Of a stretch of 5,444 nucleotides of DNA, positions 1 to 4,577 are shown in pieces; position 1 is the first letter of the stretch; the number at the start of each line of letters is the position of its first letter. The notes beneath the pieces were generated by a model. That model saw nothing but the letters and a program-made list of their open reading frames with translations, was not told where the DNA came from and made no database searches. Source of the stretch: an uncultured Ilumatobacter sp. (GTDB lineage: Bacteria; Actinomycetota; Acidimicrobiia; Acidimicrobiales; Ilumatobacteraceae); NCBI GenBank assembly GCA_938049325.1, contig CALICC010000150.1, positions 1 to 5,444 on the forward strand, written 5' to 3'. The position numbers and the translations under genes were made by a program.

Positions 1-157
1 ACCGACGACCCTGGTGAGCCTTGACCGCGCCGCCCGACTGGATCGCACCCGCGTACAGCAAGAACTTCTCGGTCAGCGTGGTCTTGCCCGCGTCGGGGTG
101 CGAGATGATCGCGAACGTTCGGCGACGCTCGGCTTCGGACAGCACCTGTTCAGACAC
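1..157 (-). CDS. prfC: Peptide chain release factor 3, N-terminal part (runs off the left edge)
   Basis: Only the first 52 codons are in the window. RF3 is a cytoplasmic translational GTPase that removes RF1 or RF2 from the ribosome after peptide release. The reading frame starts at GTG 157-155 and gives VSEQVLSEAERRRTFAIISH, followed by PDAGKTTLTEK and then a switch-I approach region (LLYAGAIQSGGAVK). The SHPDAGKTT P-loop (residues about 19-27), preceded by RRTFAII, is the RF3 signature and separates it from EF-G and LepA, which have GHVDHGK-type loops. The full family length is about 525 residues, so roughly nine tenths lie outside. No other start codon occurs in frame between the upstream stop and GTG 157. 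There is no convincing Shine-Dalgarno; a -10-like TAGCGT ends 7 bases upstream, suggesting a leaderless mRNA. The gene is divergent from the sirtuin, with about 50 bases between starts. The family call rests on the P-loop region alone but is distinctive. Confidence 0.88.
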   Translation of the reverse strand, partial: MSEQVLSEAERRRTFAIISHPDAGKTTLTEKFLLYAGAIQSGGAVKAHQGRR

Positions 158-164
158 CGCATCG

Positions 165-170
165 ACGCTA
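165..170 (-). promoter_or_regulatory. Putative -10 element of prfC (leaderless layout)
   Basis: Read on the minus strand the hexamer is TAGCGT, matching the actinobacterial TANNNT -10 pattern. It ends 7 bases before the GTG start of prfC, so transcription would begin at or next to the start codon. No -35-like hexamer is evident. Confidence comes mainly from the same arrangement recurring at three other genes in the window. Confidence 0.45.
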
Positions 171-207
171 CCCGTGCTTGGACTGGCGTCATCGTGCGGC
201 GTCGGTC

Positions 208-981
208 ATGATCCAGGTCGTGAACGATTCGACCAATGCCGATGTCGATGCCGCACGGGCGGTCGTCGAGCAGGCGGAACGCGTCGTGGTGTTCTCGGGC
301 GCGGGTATCTCGACCGACTCCGGGATTCCCGACTTCCGCGGGCCCAACGGTGTGTGGACGAAGAATCCGGCCGCCGAGAAAGCTTCGAACCTGCAGAACT
401 ATCTCGCCGACCCAGAGTTGCGCGAGCTCGCGTGGCAGAACCGGCTGACCACACCCGCATGGACCGCGGAGCCGAACCGAGGTCATGCCGCGCTCGTGGA
501 GTTGGAACGCCGCGGCCAATTGCACGCACTCGTCACGCAGAACATCGACGGGTTGCATCAGAAGGCCGGCAATGACCCGAGCAAGGTCGTCGAAGTACAC
601 GGCACGGTCTGGTTCACACGGTGTTGGGGCTGCAGCGATCAGCGGTCCATGGAGCAGTCGCTCGAGCGAGTGCGCGCTGGGGAACGCGACCCGGCCTGTC
701 TCGAATGCGGCGGCATCCTCAAGAGCGACACGATCAGCTTCGGTCAGTCGCTGGTGCCCGAGGTGATCGATCGGGCGATGCAGGTCAGCGACGAGTGCGA
801 CGTGATGCTCGCCGTCGGCTCCACGCTGTCGGTGTTCCCCGCTGCGAACTGTGTGCCACGAGCCAAGGCTGCCGGAGCACACGTGATCATCGTCAACGGC
901 GAAGAAACTGCCATGGACCGCTACGCCGATCACCTGCTGGTCGGCGAAATCGGCGACTTCCTCCCCGCTCTCGTTACCTGA
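208..981 (+). CDS. cobB: NAD-dependent protein deacylase of the sirtuin (Sir2/CobB) family
   Basis: The 257-residue product would remove acyl groups from lysines, consuming NAD+ and releasing nicotinamide and O-acyl-ADP-ribose. It is cytosolic, with no signal peptide or membrane segment. Visible motifs are GAGIS (31-35) and GIPDFRG (39-45) for NAD binding, QNIDGLH (111-117), catalytic His131 in VHG, a zinc finger of two CxxC pairs (Cys139/142 and Cys164/167), GSTLSVFPAA (204-213) and the IVN turn (228-230). Length is normal for a bacterial sirtuin. The usual RPxVVxFGE stretch is LKSDTISFGQ. At the position of the Tyr-x-x-Arg pair typical of desuccinylases I see Trp76-x-x-Arg79, so acyl preference is uncertain. 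ATG 208 was chosen because the alternatives are TTG 178, which adds ten non-conserved residues, and GTG 220; no start has a good ribosome binding site. The HTH_42 gene follows after 26 bases and may share its transcript. The family call is secure; the start is less so. Confidence 0.93.
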   Translation: MIQVVNDSTNADVDAARAVVEQAERVVVFSGAGISTDSGIPDFRGPNGVWTKNPAAEKASNLQNYLADPELRELAWQNRLTTPAWTAEPNRGHAALVELERRGQLHALVTQNIDGLHQKAGNDPSKVVEVHGTVWFTRCWGCSDQRSMEQSLERVRAGERDPACLECGGILKSDTISFGQSLVPEVIDRAMQVSDECDVMLAVGSTLSVFPAANCVPRAKAAGAHVIIVNGEETAMDRYADHLLVGEIGDFLPALVT

Positions 982-1007
982 AGCCCAACGAGAGAAACGA
1001 CGCGATC

Positions 1008-2207
1008 ATGATCTCGCTGAACTCGCAGGATCGCCGCCGGCTCCTCGTCGCCCGCCAGTTGCTGGGGCCGGTGGGTAGGTCGTCTCGCTCGATCGACGAC
1101 GTGGCCGGCGCGCTCGGGTTGCTGCACTCGACCGATCCGTCGACGCCACACCTCAGCATCCATGCTCGCACCGATGTGCCGGTCGAGGACATCGATGCCG
1201 CGTTCTACGACGACCGGTCACTCGTGCGTCTCACGACGATCCGTCGCACCGTGTTCGCGATGGCGCCGAGTTCGCTGGCCGATGCGCACGGGGCGTTCAA
1301 CCCGCCACTCGTCGATCGGCTGCGGCGGCAACTCGCGTCGTGGATCGACGCGAGCGACGAGGTCGACGAACCCGGAGTCGACCTGCTCGCACGTGCCGAG
1401 CGGCTGGTGCTCGAGCACCTCCGTGCGGTCGGTCCGAGTACGGGCAACGCCCTCGCAGCAGCCGTGAGCGAGCTTCGGATCCGCATCGATCCAGCCCCGG
1501 GCGCTGCGTATGCCAAGCCGATCCGTCTTACCTCCAAAGTGCTCGAGGTGTTGGGCGCAGCCGGTCTGATCGCTCGTGGCCGACCGACCGGTGCCGACTT
1601 CACCTCGGGGGCGTGGACCTGGGTCTCCTCAGACGACTGGCTCGGGTCGCCGATCGATGCGGTTGGCCCCGACATCGGACTCGCCGGCCTGCTGTCGACG
1701 TATCTCGCGTCGTTCGGCCCGGCCACCGTGGCCGACATGGCGTGGTGGACGGGTCTGACCAAGACGAAGGTTCGCGCAGCGCTCGGCGCGATCGGGGCCA
1801 CCGAGGTGGTGCTCACCGACGGGTCGGAGCCGGGGTTCGTCGCCGCCGGTGACCGCTTCGCCGAACTCGACGCCACCGTCGACGCGACGATCGTGGCGCT
1901 GTTGCCGGGGCTGGACTCGACGACCATGGGTTGGAAACAGCGAGGTTGGTACGTCGACGACGATGTCACCGCAGGTCTGTTCGACCGCAACGGCAACGCC
2001 GGACCGACCGTGTGGGTCGACGGGGCGGTGGTTGGAGCATGGACGCAGCGACCGACCGGTGAGATCGTCGTCGAGATCGAGACGACGCACGGAGCCGAGG
2101 TCGCAGATCGTGTCGACGCCGAGGCACGACGAACCGAGAAGTGGCTCGATGGAGTTCGGGTCAACTGGCGGTACCCCACGCCGGCCACGAAGCGCCTCGC
2201 CGGTTGA
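1008..2207 (+). CDS. Winged-helix DNA-binding protein, HTH_42 (AlkZ/AlkX-related) family
   Basis: The 399-residue protein resembles the HTH_42 superfamily. Characterised members are the DNA glycosylases AlkZ (azinomycin resistance, Streptomyces) and AlkX/YcaQ (E. coli), built from tandem winged helices. The family layout is visible: an N-terminal segment RRLLVARQLLGP (10-21), the GLLHSTDPSTPHLSIHAR block (about 37-54), LYDDRSLVR-like FYDDRSLVR (66-74), a TxIRRTVFAM motif (77-85), a helical centre containing MAWWTGLTKTKVRAAL (244-259), then LLPGLDSTTMGWKQR (298-312) and FDRNGNAGPTVWVDG (325-339). The QxQ (AlkZ) or QxD (AlkX) catalytic signature is H-S-T here (40-42), so glycosylase activity cannot be assumed; DNA binding or regulation is equally possible. 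ATG 1008 was chosen because conserved sequence begins at once and longer in-frame extensions would overlap the sirtuin gene. A weak GAGAG lies 13 bases upstream. There is no signal peptide. The family call is good; the function is unknown. Confidence 0.85.
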   Translation: MISLNSQDRRRLLVARQLLGPVGRSSRSIDDVAGALGLLHSTDPSTPHLSIHARTDVPVEDIDAAFYDDRSLVRLTTIRRTVFAMAPSSLADAHGAFNPPLVDRLRRQLASWIDASDEVDEPGVDLLARAERLVLEHLRAVGPSTGNALAAAVSELRIRIDPAPGAAYAKPIRLTSKVLEVLGAAGLIARGRPTGADFTSGAWTWVSSDDWLGSPIDAVGPDIGLAGLLSTYLASFGPATVADMAWWTGLTKTKVRAALGAIGATEVVLTDGSEPGFVAAGDRFAELDATVDATIVALLPGLDSTTMGWKQRGWYVDDDVTAGLFDRNGNAGPTVWVDGAVVGAWTQRPTGEIVVEIETTHGAEVADRVDAEARRTEKWLDGVRVNWRYPTPATKRLAG

Positions 2208-2217
2208 GGCTCCCCTC

Positions 2218-2239
2218 GCTGACCGCCGAGCCCGTCAGC
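2218..2239. terminator. Possible weak bidirectional terminator hairpin between convergent genes
   Basis: The 32-base gap between the converging HTH_42 and transporter genes contains the exact inverted repeat GCTGAC (2218-2223) and GTCAGC (2234-2239) with a ten-base loop. A second, competing pairing is GGCTC (2208-2212) with GAGCC (2228-2232). Neither has a T-tract, so this would be a weak or Rho-assisted terminator at best. Its position fits the role; the stem strength alone would not justify the call. Confidence 0.3.
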
Positions 2240-3157
2240 TCACGACTTCGCTCGGCTCGCCAGCAGCGCTCCGCCGATGACCAGCGCGATGCCGCCGATC
2301 GCGAGTGGAGCGACCGTGTCGTCGCGGAACGCGACGCCGAGGATCAGTGACACAACGGGAATCAGGTAGGTGATGAAACTCGCTCGCGTGGATCCGACCC
2401 GGCCGACGAGCGCCCCCATGATCGCGAACGCGATGCCGGTACCGAATACGCCGAGCACGAGGACCGCGACGAAGGGACCGATCTCCCAGGAGGCGTCGCC
2501 CACGTCCCAGAGTCCGTAGGGGAGGGTCCACACGGTGGCCAGGGCGAGCATGCGCGCCATCAGCGGGAGCGAGCCGTAGCGCTGCTGGAGCGGCGCCGCG
2601 AGATTGACCGCGAATCCGTAGCAGACGGTCGCGCCGAGCACGAGGAAGACGCCACCCGCTTCGCTGGCTCCATCGCCGATCGACGGCAGGCTGATCAGTG
2701 TGATGCCGAAGAACCCGATCACGATGCCGGCGAGCAGCGGGCCGCGGGCTCGCTGGCGCAGCAGTACTGCAGCGACCGTGGCGGCGAAGATCGGCGTGGC
2801 GCCGTTGAGGAGTCCGGTCACCGAGGAGTTGATGTACTGCTCGGCGATCGGGAAAAGGGTGAACGGAATCGCGACCCAGATGACGGAGAGCAGCAGCAAG
2901 CGACCGCGGTCGTCAGCGGCGATCCGGATCGAGGCCTTGGGCAGGAGCGCGAGTGCGAGTGCGCCCGATCCGACGCGCAGCAGGGTGATCAACCCCGGTG
3001 GAAACGCATCGAGGCCGATGTCGATGAGGAGGAACGACGATCCCCAGATGACGGCGACCGAAATGAACAGCAGCCAGTCGTTCGGTGTGAACGAGCCGTC
3101 GTTGGCCGCATCCGACTGCTCGAACAGCTTGCGCTGCGTGGTGTCTGCATCGGCCAT
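2240..3157 (-). CDS. EamA-domain transporter of the drug/metabolite (DMT) superfamily
   Basis: The 305-residue integral membrane protein is a probable exporter of small metabolites; the substrate cannot be read from sequence. A hydrophilic N-terminus of about 26 residues is followed by ten hydrophobic segments, roughly at 28-46, 54-73, 87-106, 110-133, 140-158, 167-190, 199-215, 226-250, 258-277 and 282-301. These fall into two EamA repeats of five. Family hallmarks are WGSSF (38-42) in helix 1, SSVTGLLNGATPIFAA (111-126) in helix 4 with Arg-Gln-Arg just after it, and the matching ASFITYLIPVVS (259-270) in helix 9, followed by GGIALVIGGALL at the end. ATG 3157 was chosen because the upstream extension to 3337 is arginine-rich, non-hydrophobic, and would overlap the start of rhodanese-MoeB. 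A TANNNT hexamer ends 6 bases before it. The gene is convergent with HTH_42 and divergent from rhodanese-MoeB. Confidence 0.92.
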   Translation of the reverse strand: MADADTTQRKLFEQSDAANDGSFTPNDWLLFISVAVIWGSSFLLIDIGLDAFPPGLITLLRVGSGALALALLPKASIRIAADDRGRLLLLSVIWVAIPFTLFPIAEQYINSSVTGLLNGATPIFAATVAAVLLRQRARGPLLAGIVIGFFGITLISLPSIGDGASEAGGVFLVLGATVCYGFAVNLAAPLQQRYGSLPLMARMLALATVWTLPYGLWDVGDASWEIGPFVAVLVLGVFGTGIAFAIMGALVGRVGSTRASFITYLIPVVSLILGVAFRDDTVAPLAIGGIALVIGGALLASRAKS

Positions 3158-3163
3158 CGGGTC

Positions 3164-3169
3164 AACGTA
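3164..3169 (-). promoter_or_regulatory. Putative -10 element of the EamA transporter gene (leaderless layout)
   Basis: On the minus strand the hexamer TACGTT matches TANNNT and ends 6 bases before ATG 3157, so transcription would start at the start codon. The only Shine-Dalgarno-like string, GGTGAG, lies further upstream and would not be in such a transcript. No -35 element is clear. Confidence 0.5.
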
Positions 3170-3225
3170 CTCACCCGCGGCGGGAACGTGCCGGCGGGTT
3201 TCGGCCATCGTCTGGCGTGTTCCTG

Positions 3226-3246
3226 CCGATCGCCCTGGCCGATCGG
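3226..3246. repeat. Short inverted repeat in the divergent transporter / rhodanese-MoeB promoter region
   Basis: CCGATCG (3226-3232) and CGATCGG (3240-3246) form a perfect seven-base inverted repeat around a seven-base spacer. It lies about 70-90 bases upstream of both divergent starts, within the 173-base gap 3158-3330. It could be a regulator site, but GATCG is very frequent throughout this window, so chance is a realistic explanation. Nothing else in the gap beyond the two -10-like hexamers looks functional. Confidence 0.25.
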
Positions 3247-3318
3247 AGCGACAGCGGGAATGCATGCGTCGACGTCGAGGTTGACCAATTCCCGACCCAA
3301 CCACTCGACTTTTACCGT

Positions 3319-3324
3319 TAGGCT
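3319..3324 (+). promoter_or_regulatory. Putative -10 element of the rhodanese-MoeB gene (leaderless layout)
   Basis: TAGGCT matches TANNNT and ends 6 bases before ATG 3331. It sits in the most AT-rich stretch of the gap (CTTTTACCGTTAGGCTTTTC). A second TANNNT, TACCGT, occurs at 3313-3318. No purine-rich ribosome binding site precedes the ATG, which fits a leaderless mRNA. A TTGACC at 3281-3286 is -35-like but too far away (32 bases) to pair with it. Confidence 0.55.
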
Positions 3325-3330
3325 TTTCCC

Positions 3331-4494
3331 ATGGCAACGTTTCGTGACCTGCTCTCCGCAGCCAAGTCCTCGATCACCGAGATCGACACCGACACCGCGT
3401 CGACCAAGATCGACGACGGCGCGCTGATCCTCGATGTGCGCGAGCCCGACGAGTATGAGGAAGGCGCCATCCCCGGTGCCATCCACATTCCGCGCGGGCA
3501 TCTCGAAGCACAGATCGAAGGCCGCATCATCGACAAGGACGCCCCGGTCGTCGTCTACTGCGCCGGCGGCGTGCGTTCGGCGTTCGCTGTGCAGACCATG
3601 GAGGAGCTCGGCTATACCGGGGCGCTCTCGATGGACGGCGGGTTCGGACGCTGGAAGGACGAAGGCCGTAACTGGAAGACCCCGGCAGCGCTGACGCCCG
3701 AGCAGAACAATCGCTACAAGCGCCACCTGCTGCTGCCCGAGGTCGGCACCGAGGGGCAACTCAAGCTGCTCGACGCAAAGGTGTTGATGCTGGGCGCAGG
3801 TGGCCTCGGCTCGCCCGCTGCGCTGTACCTCGCTGCCGCGGGTGTCGGCACCATCGGCATCGTCGACATGGATGACGTCGACGCATCGAATCTGCAGCGT
3901 CAGATCCTGCACAACGTCGACCGCATCGGTGACCGCAAGGTCGACTCAGCGAAGAAGACCCTCGTCGGACTCAATCCCGACGTCAACGTCGTCACGTACG
4001 ACACGCGCCTCGATGCCTCGAACATCATGGACATCATCGCCGGCTACGACGTGATCGTCGACGGCGCCGACAACTTCCCGAGCCGCTATCTGCTCAATGA
4101 CGCGAGCGTGAAGCTCGGCATTCCCGTCGTGCACGGATCGATCTTCCGATTCGAGGGCATGGTCAGCGTGTTCCACCCGCTCGAAGGGCCGACGTACCGC
4201 GACATGGTCCCCGAGCCGCCTCCCGCCGAGCTCGCACCATCGTGTGCCGAAGCGGGCGTGCTGGGTGTGTTGCCCGGCATCATCGGGTCGATCCAGGCAC
4301 TCGAAACCATCAAGGTCATTCTCGATCTCGGCGACCCGCTCATTGGACGCATCCTCACCGTCGACACCAACGACATGGAATTCCGGGTGTTCAACCTCAA
4401 GGCGAACCCCGACAACCAGGTGGTGCACGCCAACGCCGACCGCATCGAGATCAAAGAACTCGATGGCCTCTGCGCTCCGGGCCTCTCCGGCTGA
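3331..4494 (+). CDS. moeB: Rhodanese-MoeB fusion: sulfur-carrier-protein adenylyltransferase/sulfurtransferase
   Basis: The 387-residue cytosolic enzyme would adenylate the C-terminal Gly-Gly of a sulfur carrier (MoaD, ThiS or CysO type) with ATP and pass sulfur to it, supplying molybdopterin, thiamine or cysteine synthesis. Residues about 15-115 are a single rhodanese domain with LDVREPDEY (34-42) and the active loop CAGGVRS (77-83), Cys77 being the persulfide cysteine. LTPEQNNRYKRHLLLPEVG (121-139) then opens the MoeB/ThiF domain: GAGGLGSPAA (155-164) for ATP, SNLQRQ (186-191), Lys203, DGADNF (244-249) and PSCAEAG with Cys305. The usual order in MoeZ and MOCS3 is MoeB first and rhodanese last; here it is reversed. 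The zinc CxxC pairs of E. coli MoeB are absent (TYRD at 288-291; no CxxC near 362-365). YRDMVPEPPP resembles actinobacterial MoeZ. No carrier-protein gene is adjacent, so the pathway served is unknown. ATG 3331 immediately follows a TANNNT promoter element. Confidence 0.93.
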   Translation: MATFRDLLSAAKSSITEIDTDTASTKIDDGALILDVREPDEYEEGAIPGAIHIPRGHLEAQIEGRIIDKDAPVVVYCAGGVRSAFAVQTMEELGYTGALSMDGGFGRWKDEGRNWKTPAALTPEQNNRYKRHLLLPEVGTEGQLKLLDAKVLMLGAGGLGSPAALYLAAAGVGTIGIVDMDDVDASNLQRQILHNVDRIGDRKVDSAKKTLVGLNPDVNVVTYDTRLDASNIMDIIAGYDVIVDGADNFPSRYLLNDASVKLGIPVVHGSIFRFEGMVSVFHPLEGPTYRDMVPEPPPAELAPSCAEAGVLGVLPGIIGSIQALETIKVILDLGDPLIGRILTVDTNDMEFRVFNLKANPDNQVVHANADRIEIKELDGLCAPGLSG

Positions 4495-4511
4495 CCCTCC
4501 TCCCGGCCGAT

Positions 4512-4553
4512 CTGTGAGTGCTGGGGGCCGAAACCTCGGTCCAGGGCTCACAG
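4512..4553 (+). terminator. Strong hairpin downstream of rhodanese-MoeB (terminator or leader structure)
   Basis: Starting 17 bases after the moeB stop codon, CTGTGAG (4512-4518) pairs perfectly with CTCACAG (4547-4553). Inside, CTGG (4521-4524) pairs with CCAG (4541-4544) and CCGA (4528-4531) with TCGG (4536-4539), closing an AACC loop. Two G-U pairs, one mismatch and a two-base bulge complete a nearly continuous 42-base stem. The sequence after it is TTCGGGG, not a T-tract, so it is not a classic intrinsic terminator. If the dioxygenase is leaderless, this is most simply the 3' end structure of the moeB transcript; if not, it would sit in the dioxygenase leader. Confidence 0.5.
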
Positions 4554-4556
4554 TTC

Positions 4557-4564
4557 GGGGAGGA
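4557..4564 (+). promoter_or_regulatory. Shine-Dalgarno-like GGGGAGGA before the dioxygenase gene
   Basis: GGGGAGGA is the best anti-16S match near any start in the window, but it lies 13 bases from ATG 4578, longer than usual. It would operate only on a transcript that begins upstream, for example read-through from rhodanese-MoeB. It competes with the leaderless reading based on the TAAGTT hexamer right after it. Confidence 0.35.
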
Positions 4565-4570
4565 TAAGTT
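4565..4570 (+). promoter_or_regulatory. Putative -10 element of the dioxygenase gene (leaderless layout)
   Basis: TAAGTT matches TANNNT and ends 7 bases before ATG 4578, so transcription would start at or beside the A of the start codon. No -35-like hexamer is clear at the expected distance. It directly overlaps the end of the Shine-Dalgarno-like region, so both signals may be used on different transcripts. Confidence 0.45.
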
Positions 4571-4577
4571 CGCGGGC

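Noticed and set aside
190..210. Tiny minus-strand frame MTDAAR upstream of prfC, as a possible leader peptide
   Set aside because: It has no ribosome binding site, and the probable prfC transcription start lies downstream of it, so it would not be on the transcript.
73..933. Long minus-strand open frame of 286 codons opposite the sirtuin gene
   Set aside because: It lies antisense to a gene with full sirtuin motifs, has no recognisable motif, and its start overlaps prfC in another frame. Long antisense frames are expected in GC-rich coding DNA.
206..1013. The octamer TCATGATC covers the start codons of both the sirtuin (206-213) and the HTH_42 gene (1006-1013), the latter within the palindrome GATCATGATC
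   Set aside because: Explained by both proteins having Ile (ATC) as second residue and by the abundance of GATC in the window; two copies are not enough to suggest a regulator site.
1205..2188. Minus-strand open frame of 327 codons opposite the HTH_42 gene
   Set aside because: Ser/Thr/Arg/Pro-rich composition without domains, fully contained in a conserved gene on the other strand; a codon-bias shadow.
208..2207. Sirtuin plus HTH_42 pair as an antiphage defence module
   Set aside because: The sirtuin has the standalone CobB-type length with no effector or sensor fusion, there are no other defence or mobile genes nearby, and the neighbours are housekeeping genes.
3158..3337. N-terminal extension of the transporter to 3337 (or to ATG 3208)
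   Set aside because: The added residues are arginine-rich and unlike the family, the longest form overlaps the rhodanese-MoeB start, and the TACGTT element sits just before ATG 3157.
2989..3912. Minus-strand open frame of 307 codons spanning the transporter start and the rhodanese-MoeB gene
   Set aside because: It would overlap two well-supported genes in the wrong frame and contains no recognisable motif.
4518..4577. Upstream GTG start for the dioxygenase adding twenty residues
   Set aside because: The GTG lies in the stem of the hairpin, has no ribosome binding site, and the extra residues precede the conserved N-terminus typical of the family.
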